From the NCBI RefSeq assembly GCF_027941915.1, contig NZ_CP116009.1, positions 4,340,001 to 4,404,000 on the forward strand: a DNA stretch of 64,000 nt, written 5' to 3'. The notes under the pieces are model-generated. The model made no database searches. It had not been told where the DNA came from and was given only the letters and a program-made list of their open reading frames with translations. Of the stretch, positions 1 through 9,755 are shown piece by piece. The DNA is from Ramlibacter tataouinensis (GTDB lineage: Bacteria; Pseudomonadota; Gammaproteobacteria; Burkholderiales; Burkholderiaceae_C). The translations under genes and the position numbers were made by a program. Position 1 is the stretch's first letter; each line of letters begins with the position of its first letter.

Positions 1-1
1 G

Positions 2-1984
2 GCCCGGCCGGCCCAGACCGAGATGGCGCTGGCCGTGGCAGCCGCCATCGAACAGGGCGGCGCGCTGGTGGTCGAGGCCGGCACCGGCGTTGGCAAGACC
101 TTCTCCTACCTCGTGCCGGCGCTGCTGTCGGGCGAGCGGGTGCTGCTGTCCACCGCCACCAAGACCCTGCAGGACCAGCTGTTCGGCCGCGACCTGCCGC
201 GCCTGGTGGAAGCGCTGGGGCTGCCGGTGCGCACCGCGCTGCTCAAGGGCCGGGGCAGCTACCTGTGCCTGCACCGGATGGAGCTGGCGCGCCAGGACCC
301 CGGCGCCGCCGATCGCAGCGCCATGGCCGCCCTGGCCCGGGTCGAGCAGTGGGCGCAGGCCACCCGCACCGGCGACCTGGCCGAGCTGCCCGGCCTGGAC
401 GAGCGTTCGCCCGTCATCCCGCTGGTGACCTCGACGCGCGAGAACTGCCTGGGCTCCGCCTGCCCGCGCTTTCGCGAGTGCCACGTCAACCACGCGCGGC
501 GCGAGGCGCTCGCGGCCGACGTGGTGGTGGTCAACCACCACCTGTTCTTTGCCGACCTGGCGGTGCGCGAGTCGGGCATGGCCGAGCTGTTGCCGACGGT
601 GCGCGTGGCCGTGTTCGACGAGGCGCACCAGCTCAATGAAACCGGCGTGCAGTTCCTCGGCCGCCAGCTCGGCACCGGGCAGTTGCTGGACTTCACGCGC
701 GACCTGCTGGCGGCCGGGCTGCAGCTGGCGCGCGGCCTGCAGGACTGGCAGCAGGTGGCCGGGGCGCTGGAGCGCGCCACGCGCGAGCTGCGGATGGTGG
801 TCGGGCGCGCCTCGGCCTCGAGCCGGCTGCGCTGGGCCGGCGCGGCGCCCGAAGGCGTGCCGGCGGCCGACTGGCAGGCGGCGCTGGCCGACGTGCAGTC
901 GGCCTGCGAAGATGCGATCGATGCGCTCGCGACCGTCAGCGAGATCGCGCCCGACTTCATCCGGTTGCAGGAGCGCGCCGCCGCCCTGGCTGAACGGGCG
1001 GCGCGCTTCCTGTCCGAGGCCGAGCCCGGCTCGGTGCGCTGGCTCGACGTGGGCTTGCAGTTGCGGCTGGTGGAGTCGCCGCTGGACATCGCCGAAGCCG
1101 TGCGCGGCAAGCTGCTCAAGGCCGAACCGGCCGCCGACACGGCCACCGAGCCGGCCGACGAGTGGGGCGAAGCGCAGGACGCCGCGCCGCCGCGCCGCGC
1201 CTGGATCTTCACCTCGGCGACGCTGGGCGACGACGAGCGCCTGAGCTGGTTCACCGAGCCCTGCGGCCTGCAGGACGCGCGGGTGCTGCGGGTGGGCAGC
1301 CCGTTCGACTACCCGTCGCAGGCGGCGCTGTACCTGCCGCGCGACCTGCCCCGGCCGGCCGACCCGGGCCACGCCGGCGCCGTCGCGCAGCTGGCCGCCG
1401 GCGCCGCGCAGCGGCTGGGCGGCCGCACCATGGTGCTGACCACCACGCTGCGGGCCCTGCGCGCCGTCGGCGAGGACCTGCAGCAGCGCTTTCGGGATTC
1501 GAGCGAGGTCGAGGTGCTGGTCCAGGGCCAGTGGCCCAAGCGCCGCCTGATCGAGCGCTTCCGGGAAGGCTCGCAGCAGGGCGGACCCGGCTGCCTGCTG
1601 GTCGCGTCGGCCTCGTTCTGGGAAGGCGTGGATGTGCCGGGCGATGCGCTGGAGCTGGTCGTGATCGACAAGCTGCCGTTCCCGCCGCCGGGCGACCCGC
1701 TGGTGGAAGCGCGCTCGCAGCGCCTGGAAGGGCAGGGCCGCAACGCCTTCAAGGACTACTTCGTGCCCGAAGCCGCCGTGGCCCTCAAGCAGGGCGCCGG
1801 CCGCCTGATCCGGCGCGAAACCGACCGCGGCATCCTGGTCGTGTGCGACACCCGCCTGGCCGGCATGCCGTACGGGCGCCGCCTGCTCGCGGCGCTGCCG
1901 CCGATGCGGCGGCTGACCACGCAGGACGAATTCGAAGCGGCGCTCGACGACCTGTCCGCCGTCCGGGCCCTTGCATCGGCCTAG
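2..1984 (+). CDS. DinG/YoaA-type iron-sulfur DNA helicase, 5'-truncated
   Basis: ATP-dependent DNA helicase of the XPD-like DinG/YoaA group, which unwinds DNA 5'-3' and acts in repair or R-loop removal. The frame is open to the first bases of the window, and the codons before the ATG at 23 read RPAQTEM, the usual lead-in to the nucleotide-binding motif, so the true start lies upstream. Counted from that ATG: Walker A GTGVGKT (20-26), DEAH box (199-202), and cysteines 82, 142, 147 and 153 spaced like the family's [4Fe-4S] ligands. Late helicase motifs SATLG and QGAGRLIRR are present. It converges on bamD across a hairpin. DinG and YoaA cannot be told apart here. Confidence 0.93.
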   Translation, partial: ARPAQTEMALAVAAAIEQGGALVVEAGTGVGKTFSYLVPALLSGERVLLSTATKTLQDQLFGRDLPRLVEALGLPVRTALLKGRGSYLCLHRMELARQDPGAADRSAMAALARVEQWAQATRTGDLAELPGLDERSPVIPLVTSTRENCLGSACPRFRECHVNHARREALAADVVVVNHHLFFADLAVRESGMAELLPTVRVAVFDEAHQLNETGVQFLGRQLGTGQLLDFTRDLLAAGLQLARGLQDWQQVAGALERATRELRMVVGRASASSRLRWAGAAPEGVPAADWQAALADVQSACEDAIDALATVSEIAPDFIRLQERAAALAERAARFLSEAEPGSVRWLDVGLQLRLVESPLDIAEAVRGKLLKAEPAADTATEPADEWGEAQDAAPPRRAWIFTSATLGDDERLSWFTEPCGLQDARVLRVGSPFDYPSQAALYLPRDLPRPADPGHAGAVAQLAAGAAQRLGGRTMVLTTTLRALRAVGEDLQQRFRDSSEVEVLVQGQWPKRRLIERFREGSQQGGPGCLLVASASFWEGVDVPGDALELVVIDKLPFPPPGDPLVEARSQRLEGQGRNAFKDYFVPEAAVALKQGAGRLIRRETDRGILVVCDTRLAGMPYGRRLLAALPPMRRLTTQDEFEAALDDLSAVRALASA

Positions 1985-1992
1985 AAACGACG

Positions 1993-2012
1993 AGGCCCGC
2001 CGAAGCGGGCCT
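1993..2012. terminator. Palindromic hairpin between convergent dinG-like gene and bamD
   Basis: AGGCCCGC-CGAA-GCGGGCCT forms a perfect 8-bp stem with a CGAA loop, 8 nt after the helicase stop and 23 nt before the bamD stop on the other strand. There is no good T-run, so it may be a bidirectional, possibly Rho-assisted terminator. The stem resembles other CCCGC/GCGGG palindromes in the window. Confidence 0.6.
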
Positions 2013-2035
2013 GTTGTCGTCGTGGCGCCGGCAGC

Positions 2036-2833
2036 TCACCAGAACTTCCACCAGGGTTCGGCTGCCTTGGCCTTGAAGCCCTTGGTCAGGTAGTCGCTGT
2101 CCGGGTAGTTCTTCTCCAGCACGCGGCGGCTGTCGTCGCGCAGCTGGGCCATGCCGAGCGCGTCGTACGAGCGCATCAGGATGAACAGGGCTTCCTCCAG
2201 CGCCGGCACTTCGCGGTAATCGGCCAGCGCCGACTGCGCGCGGTTGATGGCGGCCACGTAGGCGCCCCGGGTGTAGTAGTAGCGCGCCACGTGCACTTCG
2301 TATTGCGCCAGCGAGTTGACGATGTACGTCATGCGGGCGCGCGCATCGGGCGTGTAGCGCGACTCCGGGAAGCGGGTCACCAGCTCGCGGAACGACTCGA
2401 AGGATTCCTTGGCCGCCTTCTGGTCGCGCTCGGACAGGTCCTGCCGCGACAGGAACGAGAACAGGCCCAGGTTGTCGTTGAAGTTGACCAGGCCCTTGAG
2501 GTACAGCGCGTAGTCGACGGCGGGGCTGGCCGGGTGCAGCTTCATGAAGCGGTCCAGCGTCGCCATGGCCTGGGCTTGGTCGCCGGCCTTGTAGTGGGCG
2601 TAGGCCTTCTCGAGCTGCGCCTGCTGCGCCAGCGGCGTGCCGGCCGCGCGGCCCTCGAGCTTCTCGAACAGCGGCACCGCCTTGTCGTAGGAGCCGGCGT
2701 TCATCTCGTCGCGGGCCTCGGCGTAGATCCGGTTCGGGCTCCAGGTCGCCGTCTTGTCCGTCTCGGTCGTGGAGCACCCCGCCAGCAGCAGCATCGATAC
2801 GGCGGCGGCAAACGATAATTTCGCTCGAAGCAT
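2036..2833 (-). CDS. bamD: Outer membrane protein assembly factor BamD
   Basis: Lipoprotein component of the BAM complex that folds beta-barrel proteins into the outer membrane, acting at its periplasmic face. The 265-residue product starts with a lipoprotein signal ending in LLLAGC, so Cys20 is the predicted lipidated residue. The rest is helical TPR-like sequence of the YfiO/ComL type, with the family-typical stretch around RFPESRYTPDARARM. The start at 2833 leaves a normal-length signal peptide and sits 33 nt downstream of a TATAAT box. It diverges from rluD, a pairing I recall as common in related bacteria. Length matches the family. Confidence 0.96.
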   Translation of the reverse strand: MLRAKLSFAAAVSMLLLAGCSTTETDKTATWSPNRIYAEARDEMNAGSYDKAVPLFEKLEGRAAGTPLAQQAQLEKAYAHYKAGDQAQAMATLDRFMKLHPASPAVDYALYLKGLVNFNDNLGLFSFLSRQDLSERDQKAAKESFESFRELVTRFPESRYTPDARARMTYIVNSLAQYEVHVARYYYTRGAYVAAINRAQSALADYREVPALEEALFILMRSYDALGMAQLRDDSRRVLEKNYPDSDYLTKGFKAKAAEPWWKFW

Positions 2834-2848
2834 GAAGCGCAGACCTTC

Positions 2849-3922
2849 TTGAAACAGGGCGTCACGATTATAGAAGCGGCCCCCCCCGACGCCGCGGCGC
2901 CGCCCGACGACGAGGCCGACGCCGCCGAGGCGGCGTCCGAGTTGCGCACGTTCGCCGTCGAGCCGGCGCAGCACGGCCTGCGGCTGGACCAGGCACTGGC
3001 GGAGCGGGTGCCGGAGTTCTCGCGCAGCTACCTGCAGCAACTGGTGAACGGCGGGGCGGTGGCCCTGAACGGCCGCCGGGCGGCGCGCCCGGCGCACCGG
3101 GTCAAGGCCGGCGACCAACTGGCCATCGAGTTGCGCCCGACCCCGCAGAGCCTGGCGTTCCGGCCCGAGCCGATGCCGATCGCGGTGGTGCACGAGGACG
3201 AGCACCTGCTGGTGATCGACAAGCCGCCGGGGCTGGTGGTCCACCCGGCGCCGGGGAACTGGAGCGGCACGCTGCTCAATGGCCTGCTGGCGCGGGACCC
3301 GCAGGCCGGCCGGCTGCCGCGCGCCGGAATCGTGCACCGGCTGGACAAGGACACCAGCGGGCTGATGGTGGTGGCGCGCACCCGCGCCACCATGGACGCG
3401 CTGGTGCGCCTGATCGCCGCGCGCGAGGTCGCGCGCCAGTACCTCGCCATCGGGCTGGGCCGCTGGCAGGGCGCCGCCACGCAGGTGGTGGAGGCGCCGA
3501 TCGGGCGCGATCCGCGCAACCGCCTGCGCATGGCCGTGGTCGACCCGGCGCGCGATGCGGGCAAGTCGGCCATGACCACCTTCGAGCTGCTGGACAACGG
3601 GGCCGCTGCCTGCCTGGTGCGCGCCAGCCTGCACACGGGGCGCACCCACCAGATCCGGGTGCACATGGCGCACCTGGGCCATCGACTGCTGGGGGACGAG
3701 CTGTATGGTGCGCCGACCCCGCCGCCGGATGGCGAGGGCAGCCTGGCGCGGCAGGCGCTGCATGCGTTCCGGCTCGCCTTCGTCCACCCGGCCACGGGCC
3801 AGCCGCTGGCCTTCGTTTCCCCGCTGCCGGCCGACTTCCGGCATGCGCTGTCGGCCTGGGGGCTGCGTTACAATCCCCCTCCAGCGCTGGCGCCAGCAGC
3901 CACGCCTGCCGGGCCTGCCTAG
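2849..3922 (+). CDS. rluD: 23S rRNA pseudouridine(1911/1915/1917) synthase RluD
   Basis: Makes pseudouridines in helix 69 of 23S rRNA during large-subunit maturation. An N-terminal S4-like RNA-binding domain (about residues 32-90) precedes the RluA-type catalytic domain. The signature [12 protein letters not shown] carries the catalytic Asp at about residue 166, and the later [10 protein letters not shown] motif is intact. The start is uncertain: the TTG at 2849 gives a 30-residue acidic, Ala/Pro-rich leader that overlaps the bamD promoter region. A later TTG at 2942 would begin close to where E. coli RluD begins. Function is secure; the N-terminus is not. Confidence 0.92.
   Translation: MKQGVTIIEAAPPDAAAPPDDEADAAEAASELRTFAVEPAQHGLRLDQALAERVPEFSRSYLQQLVNGGAVALNGRRAARPAHRVKAGDQLAIELRPTPQSLAFRPEPMPIAVVHEDEHLLVIDKPPGLVVHPAPGNWSGTLLNGLLARDPQAGRLPRAGIVHRLDKDTSGLMVVARTRATMDALVRLIAAREVARQYLAIGLGRWQGAATQVVEAPIGRDPRNRLRMAVVDPARDAGKSAMTTFELLDNGAAACLVRASLHTGRTHQIRVHMAHLGHRLLGDELYGAPTPPPDGEGSLARQALHAFRLAFVHPATGQPLAFVSPLPADFRHALSAWGLRYNPPPALAPAATPAGPA
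2867..2872 (-). promoter_or_regulatory. Putative -10 box for bamD
   Basis: The minus strand reads TATAAT, a perfect sigma70 -10 hexamer, 33 nt upstream of the bamD ATG. No convincing -35 is visible 17 nt further up (GC-rich). The box lies inside the N-terminal codons of rluD if that gene starts at 2849. Confidence 0.6.
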
Positions 3923-4025
3923 CGGCCCGCCGGACGCCAGCCGCGATGACGCCGCCCCTTCTGACGGGCCCGCACTGACGGGAATGCCGCCGGCGACCCG
4001 ATCCAGCCAGGAAGTACGCAAGAAG

Positions 4026-4749
<724 letters not shown>

Positions 4750-4763
<14 letters not shown>

Positions 4764-6225
4764 CCCTTCCCCTTCCCCCGCCGACGCGGCGCCCGCCGAG
4801 AACGAGGAGCAGTCCCTGGCCGCCGCACCCGACGCGCAGCAGGCTCCCGCGGCCGCCGTGTCGGCTGTCGATGCGGCGGGCGCCCGTGGCGACGACGATC
4901 ACGACGATCGCGACGACGAGGAGCGTGACGATGACGATCGCGACGACGACGAAGACGATCCGGACGAGCAGCCCGGTGCTGCCGCGAAGGGACGGCGCGA
5001 GCGCGCCGCCGCCGCGCCCCCGGCCGAGCCCGTGCGCTTCGAGGACGTGGTGTCCGGCCGCTTCGACGAGCAGGAGCAGGCCGCCGACGCCGCGCCGTCC
5101 AAGCGCGTGCTGGCGCCGCAGGCCGAGACGCCCAAGCTGCACAAGGTGCTGGCCCAGGCCGGCCTCGGCTCGCGGCTGGAGATGGAGCAGCTGATCATGG
5201 AGGGGCGGATCTCGGTCAACAACGAGCCCGCCCACATCGGCCAGCGCATCCAGTTCGGCGACCAGATCAAGGTCAACGGCAAGCCGATCCGGGTGCGCAT
5301 CGCGCCGCCGGCGGCGCGCGTGATCGCGTACCACAAGCCGGTGGGCGAGGTGGTGACGCACGACGACCCGCAGAACCGGCCCACCGTGTTCCGCAAGCTG
5401 CCCCGGCTGCAGCAGGGCAAGTGGCAATCGGTCGGCCGGCTCGACCTGAACACCGAAGGGCTGCTGCTGTTCACCAGTTCGGGCGAACTGGCCAACCGGC
5501 TGATGCACCCGCGCTTCGGGCTGGAGCGCGAGTACGCGGTGCGCGTGCTGGGCGCACTGTCGGCCGAGGGCCGGCAGCGCCTGCTGGACGGCATCGAGCT
5601 CGATGACGGCCGCGCCCAGTTCGGCTCGATCGAGGACGGCGGCGGCGAAGGCGCCAACAACTGGTACCGCGTGACGATTTCCGAGGGCCGCAACCGCGAG
5701 GTGCGGCGCCTGTTCGAGGCGCTGGGCCATGCGGTCAGCCGCCTGATCCGGATCCGCTACGGGGCGATGGTGCTGCCGCGCGGACTCAGGCGCGGGCAGT
5801 GGATGGAGCTGGACGAGCGCGACATCCGCGCCCTCACGCAGGCCGCCGGCGGTACCCCGGCGGGCGAGCACGCGCCCGGCGAGGGCGGCGGCAAGTCGCG
5901 CAACCGGCGGCGCGGCAATCGCAGCGGCGGCCCGCGGCCCGATGGCACGCGCGGCGCCGGCCAGCCCAATGGCAAGGCGCAGGGGCAGCAGCGCCGCACC
6001 AAGGACCGCTCCGGCGGCGGCGGTGGCGGTGGCGGTGGCGGTGGCGGCAGCCAGCCCGATCCGATGAAGACCTCGTTCGGCTACATCGGCGCCGACAGCT
6101 TCCTGCGCCAGCGCGGCGGCCGCCAGGGTGGCGGTGGTGGCGGTGGCGGTGGCGGTGCCGGCGGCGGTGGCGGTGGCGGCCAGCGGCGCGGCGGCCCCCG
6201 GCGCAACAACCGCGGCGGCCGCTGA
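4750..6225 (+). CDS. rluB: 23S rRNA pseudouridine(2605) synthase RluB with long low-complexity tails
   Basis: Pseudouridylates U2605 of 23S rRNA. The catalytic core lies at about residues 135-365: an S4 domain ([14 protein letters not shown]), the Asp-containing [14 protein letters not shown] motif and the [13 protein letters not shown] motif. The 491-residue product is much longer than E. coli RluB because of two extensions: an Asp/Glu/Arg-rich N-terminal region (residues 47-75, almost all charged) and a C-terminal RNA-binding-like tail of Arg/Gly with long glycine runs. The ATG at 4750 lies inside scpB. Confidence 0.93.
6013..6048 (+). repeat. GGCGGT hexanucleotide tract in rluB
   Basis: Six tandem hexamers, four exactly GGCGGT and the outer two GGCGGC, encode a glycine run in the RluB tail. 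The unit is in frame, so slippage would change the glycine count without a frameshift. Confidence 0.85.
6127..6180 (+). repeat. Second GGTGGC-type tract in rluB
   Basis: An imperfect run of GGTGGC/GGCGGT units, about 54 bp, encodes a second glycine-rich stretch interrupted by one Ala. It lies about 80 bp after the first tract, giving two possible slippage or recombination sites in the same tail. Confidence 0.8.
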
Positions 6226-6250
6226 GGCGGTCGACGGCCTTCGCCCGGTT

Positions 6251-6256
6251 TAAAAT
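6251..6256 (+). promoter_or_regulatory. Putative -10 box for ndk
   Basis: TAAAAT in an otherwise GC-rich gap 25 nt after rluB. No clear -35 hexamer is seen at 16-18 nt. It would give an ndk leader of roughly 90 nt. Confidence 0.45.
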
Positions 6257-6266
6257 GCCGGGTTCT

Positions 6267-6316
6267 TCCGGGCGGCCGCCCGGACTTTGATCAGCGCCGC
6301 GCGTTCGAAGCGCGGC
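6267..6316 (+). other. Two adjacent hairpins in the ndk leader
   Basis: The first element, TCCGGGCGGCCGCCCGGA (6267-6284), is an 18-bp perfect palindrome. The second is GCCGCGC-GTTCGAA-GCGCGGC (6296-6316) with a 7-bp stem. They lie between the likely promoter and ndk and could be rluB terminators or 5'-UTR structure. Neither is followed by a T-run. Confidence 0.5.
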
Positions 6317-6350
6317 TCAGCCCCTTTTCCACATCAACAGGTACGCACCC

Positions 6351-6776
6351 ATGGCGATCGAACGCACCCTTTCCATCATCAAGCCCGACGCGGTGGCCAA
6401 GAACGTGATCGGCCAGATCTACGGCCGCTTCGAGGCCGCGGGCCTGAAGATCATCGCCGCCCGGATGGCCCACCTGTCGCGCCGCGAGGCCGAGCAGTTC
6501 TACGCCGTGCACAAGGAGCGCCCGTTCTTCAAGGACCTGGTGGACTTCATGGTGTCGGGCCCGGTGATGATCCAGGTGCTGGAAGGCGAGAACGCCATCC
6601 TGAAGAACCGCGAGCTGATGGGCGCCACCGACCCGAAGAAGGCCGACAAGGGCACCATCCGCGCCGACTTCGCCGACAGCATCGATGCCAACGCGGTGCA
6701 CGGCTCCGACGCGGCCGAGACGGCCGCGGTGGAAGTGGCGTTCTTCTTCCCCGGCATGAATATCCATTCCCGCTGA
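6351..6776 (+). CDS. ndk: Nucleoside diphosphate kinase
   Basis: Transfers the gamma-phosphate of ATP to other (d)NDPs through a phospho-histidine, balancing nucleotide pools. The 141-residue product is normal family length. It shows the N-terminal [12 protein letters not shown] signature and the active-site NAVHGSD motif with catalytic His117. The stop codon lies inside a palindrome shared with other loci (6766-6785). It precedes rlmN by 19 nt, the same gene neighbourhood as in E. coli. Confidence 0.97.
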   Translation: MAIERTLSIIKPDAVAKNVIGQIYGRFEAAGLKIIAARMAHLSRREAEQFYAVHKERPFFKDLVDFMVSGPVMIQVLEGENAILKNRELMGATDPKKADKGTIRADFADSIDANAVHGSDAAETAAVEVAFFFPGMNIHSR

Positions 6777-6785
6777 AGCGGGAAT
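6766..6785. repeat. Dispersed palindrome ATTCCCGC-N4-GCGGGAAT (copy 1)
   Basis: ATTCCCGC-TGAA-GCGGGAAT is a perfect 8-bp stem. The TGA of the loop is the ndk stop codon, so the element begins inside the last codons of ndk. The same stem with a different loop recurs at 55324-55343. Confidence 0.7.
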
Positions 6786-6795
6786 CCTCCATGCG

Positions 6796-7965
6796 ATGAC
6801 GTCCCCTCCCGAGTCCGGTCGCAGGGCCAACCTGCTCGATTACGACCTCGAGGGGCTGGCCGCGTTCTGCGCCTCGCTCGGCGAGAAGCGCTTCCGCGCG
6901 ACCCAACTGTTCCGCTGGATCCACCAGCGCGGCGCGCGCGACTTCGACCAGATGACCGATCTGGCGAAGTCGCTGCGCGACAAGCTCAAGGCCTGCGCCA
7001 CGATCGAGGGGCTGGCCGTGGCCAGCCGCCAGGAATCGGCCGACGGCACGATCAAGTGGCTGTTCGACGTCGGCGGCGGCAATGCGGTCGAGGCCGTGTA
7101 CATCCCGGAGGCCGACCGCGCCACGCTGTGCGTGTCGTCCCAGGCCGGCTGCGCCGTCGGCTGCCGCTTCTGCTCGACCGGCCACCAGGGCTTCTCGCGC
7201 AACCTCACCACCGGCGAGATCGTCGCCCAGCTCTGGTACGCCGAGCACCACCTGCGCGAGCAGCTGGGCACGCGCGAGCGGGTGATCTCCAACGTGGTGA
7301 TGATGGGCATGGGCGAGCCGCTGCAGAACTACTCGGCGCTGGTGCCGGCCCTGCGGGTGATGCTGGACGACCACGGCTACGGCCTGTCGCGCCGCCGGGT
7401 GACGGTGTCCACCTCCGGCGTGGTGCCCATGATGGACCGGCTGGCGCAGGACTGCCCGGTGGCGCTGGCGGTCTCGCTGCACGCGCCGGGCGATGCGCTG
7501 CGCGACAACCTGGTGCCGTTGAACCGCAAGTACCCGCTGGCCGAGCTGCTGGACGCCTGCAACCGCTACCTGGAACACGCGCCGCGCGACTTCATCACGT
7601 TCGAGTACTGCATGCTCGATGGCGTGAACGACCAGCCGGAGCACGCCCGGGAGCTGATCGAGCTGGTGCGGCACCACGCCGGCCGCGGCGTGAACTGCAA
7701 GCTGAACCTGATTCCCTTCAACCCCTTCCCGCAATCGGGACTGACGCGCTCGCCCCACAGCCGGGTCGCCGCCTTCGCGGCATTGTTGAGTGATGCTGGT
7801 ATCGTCACCACCGTGCGCAAGACGAGGGGGGACGACATCGCCGCCGCCTGCGGCCAGCTGGCCGGCGACGTGAAGGACCGGACCCGGGTGGGCGAACGCA
7901 TCGCCCGCCAGCGCACCGTGATCCTGAAACGGGCGCCGGCCGGTGCCGTGGCCAAGGAGTCTTGA
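6796..7965 (+). CDS. rlmN: Dual-specificity 23S rRNA/tRNA methyltransferase RlmN
   Basis: Radical-SAM enzyme that methylates C2 of adenosine 2503 in 23S rRNA and A37 in some tRNAs. The CxxxCxxC cluster motif reads CAVGCRFC, with Cys119, 123 and 126 binding the [4Fe-4S] cluster. Cys352 (in ACGQLAGD) fits the catalytic C-terminal cysteine. The GMGEPL and SLHAP motifs are intact. The 389-residue length is typical. pilW follows after 2 nt, so these genes are likely cotranscribed. Confidence 0.97.
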   Translation: MTSPPESGRRANLLDYDLEGLAAFCASLGEKRFRATQLFRWIHQRGARDFDQMTDLAKSLRDKLKACATIEGLAVASRQESADGTIKWLFDVGGGNAVEAVYIPEADRATLCVSSQAGCAVGCRFCSTGHQGFSRNLTTGEIVAQLWYAEHHLREQLGTRERVISNVVMMGMGEPLQNYSALVPALRVMLDDHGYGLSRRRVTVSTSGVVPMMDRLAQDCPVALAVSLHAPGDALRDNLVPLNRKYPLAELLDACNRYLEHAPRDFITFEYCMLDGVNDQPEHARELIELVRHHAGRGVNCKLNLIPFNPFPQSGLTRSPHSRVAAFAALLSDAGIVTTVRKTRGDDIAAACGQLAGDVKDRTRVGERIARQRTVILKRAPAGAVAKES

Positions 7966-7967
7966 GC

Positions 7968-8792
7968 ATGAAGCGCGGGGTGGGGCTGGTGGGCCTGCTG
8001 GCGGCCATGGTGCCGTGGGCGGGCGTGGTGTCGGCGGGGCTGCTGCTGGGCGGCTGCGCCCAGACGGCCGATGGCAGCGGGGCGGCGGGCGACTTCGCCA
8101 CCGCTTCCGACGAGAGCGAGGCGAGGCGCCGCGCGCGCATCCGCATGGAGCTGGCGGTCGGCTACTTCGAGCAGGGCAAGACCGCCGTCGCGCTCGACGA
8201 GCTCAAGCAGGTCATCGCGATCGACCCGACCTTCTCCGATGCCTACAACCTGCGCGGCCTGATCCACATGCGGCTCAACGACGCCGGCCAGGCCGAGGAG
8301 AGCTTCCGGCGCGCCGTGTCGCTGAATCCGCGCGACGCCAGCACCATCCACAACCTGGGCTGGCTGCAGTGCCAGCAGCGCCGCTTCCCCGAGGCCGAGC
8401 GCGCCTTCGACCAGGCGCTGGCCAACCCGCTCTACCCCGACCGCGCCAAGACGCTGATGGCCAAGGGCCTGTGCCAGCTGCAGGCCGGCAAGCCGGCCGA
8501 GGCCGAGCAGAGCCTGGCGCACGCCTACGAGATCGATGCCGGCAATCCCATCATCGGCTACAACCTGGCCGCGCTGCTGCACAAGCGCGGCGACCTGCAG
8601 CGTTCGCAATTCCTGATCCGGCGCCTCAACAACAGCCAGCTGGCCAACGCCGAGACGCTCTGGCTGGGCGTCAAGGTCGAGCGCCAGCTGGGCGACCGGC
8701 TGGCCATGAGCCAGCTGGCCGACCAGCTCAAGCGGCGCTTCCCGCAGTCCCGCGAGGCTGCGGCCCTGGACCGCGGGGCTTTCGATGAGTGA
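7968..8792 (+). CDS. pilW: Type IV pilus biogenesis/stability lipoprotein PilW (PilF-like)
   Basis: TPR lipoprotein that helps the PilQ secretin assemble in the outer membrane. The 274-residue protein has a lipoprotein signal with LLLGGC, so Cys30 is probably lipidated, followed by at least four TPR units from about residue 60 (for example DAYNLRGLIHMRLNDAGQAEESF). The ATG at 7968 is preferred over the TTG at 7962 because AAGGAG lies 8 nt upstream. It overlaps rodZ by 8 bp. Its place between rlmN and rodZ supports the call. Confidence 0.88.
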   Translation: MKRGVGLVGLLAAMVPWAGVVSAGLLLGGCAQTADGSGAAGDFATASDESEARRRARIRMELAVGYFEQGKTAVALDELKQVIAIDPTFSDAYNLRGLIHMRLNDAGQAEESFRRAVSLNPRDASTIHNLGWLQCQQRRFPEAERAFDQALANPLYPDRAKTLMAKGLCQLQAGKPAEAEQSLAHAYEIDAGNPIIGYNLAALLHKRGDLQRSQFLIRRLNNSQLANAETLWLGVKVERQLGDRLAMSQLADQLKRRFPQSREAAALDRGAFDE

Positions 8793-9723
8793 GGCCGCCG
8801 CACCGCAGGTGTCTGCCGGCGCGTTGCTGCGCCAGGCACGCGAGGCCGCCGGGCTGCATGTCGCGGCCCTGGCCGTCTCGCTGAAGGTGCCCGTGCGCAA
8901 GCTCGAGGCGCTGGAGGAAGACCGCCACGCCGACCTGCCCGATGCCGTCTTCGCCCGTGCACTGGCCTCCAGCGTCTGCCGCCACCTCAAGGTCGATCCG
9001 CAGCCGGTGCTGGCGCGCCTGCCGCAAACCGCCGCGCCGCGGCTGGTGCAGGCCAACGAGGGCATCAATGCGCCATTCCGCGCGCCCGGCGACGTGGTCA
9101 CGGCCAGCTGGCAGCAACAGCTCGCGCGGCCGGTGCCGCTGATCGTGGGGGCGCTGCTGCTGGGCGCGATCGTGATCCTGCTGCTGCCCCGCCTGCGCAT
9201 CGAGGACAGCCTCGCGGCCGCCCGCTCCGAAGCGCCAGCGGTGCCGATGGCGGCGCCGGTGGTGGTCGAGTCCGGTGCAACTGCAGCGGCCGGAGGGCAG
9301 CCGGGCGCCGGCGCAGCCCATCCGCAACCGGTGGGCCCGGCCCCGGACGTTGGCGCAATCCCTCAAGTCACCGCGGCCGCTGTTACGCCACAGGCCGCGG
9401 TGGCCGTGGCCCAGCCGGCCCTGGCCGCCGCAGCGACTCCGGCAGCCCCAGCAGAAGCTCCTGCCGCGCCAGCAGCGCCAGCCATCGGCCTGGTGGTGTT
9501 CAAGGCCAGCGGCCCGTCCTGGGTCCAGGTCCTCGACAGCCGGGGCGAAGTGGCGCTGCGCCGCCTGCTGGCGGCCGGCGAGAGCGCCGGCGCCACCGGC
9601 AGCCTGCCGCTGTCGGTGACGGTCGGCAGCGTGGACAGCACCGCCGTCGAAGTGCGCGGCAAGCCGTTCGACCTGTCCCGGGTCGCGACCAAGGACAACG
9701 TGGCCCGATTCGAAGTGAAATGA
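8785..9723 (+). CDS. rodZ: RodZ-like cytoskeletal membrane protein (HTH, TM, DUF4115)
   Basis: RodZ links the MreB cytoskeleton to the cell-wall elongation machinery. The 312-residue product has an N-terminal HTH_25-type domain (residues 10-75, GALLRQAREAAGLHVAALA), one membrane segment (about 114-132, VPLIVGALLLGAIVILLLP) and a long Ala/Pro-rich periplasmic linker. It ends with a small beta-rich DUF4115-like domain (SWVQVLDSRGEVALRR). It sits between pilW and ispG, as rodZ precedes ispG in E. coli. Confidence 0.88.
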   Translation: MSEAAAPQVSAGALLRQAREAAGLHVAALAVSLKVPVRKLEALEEDRHADLPDAVFARALASSVCRHLKVDPQPVLARLPQTAAPRLVQANEGINAPFRAPGDVVTASWQQQLARPVPLIVGALLLGAIVILLLPRLRIEDSLAAARSEAPAVPMAAPVVVESGATAAAGGQPGAGAAHPQPVGPAPDVGAIPQVTAAAVTPQAAVAVAQPALAAAATPAAPAEAPAAPAAPAIGLVVFKASGPSWVQVLDSRGEVALRRLLAAGESAGATGSLPLSVTVGSVDSTAVEVRGKPFDLSRVATKDNVARFEVK

Positions 9724-9755
9724 CCCACCTGCCCGGTGTTTTTTTCTGGTGTTGA

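Noticed and set aside
6013..6180. Possible CRISPR-like or minisatellite array
   Set aside because: Units are 6 bp, in frame and encode glycine, with no spacers. It is simple coding repeat.
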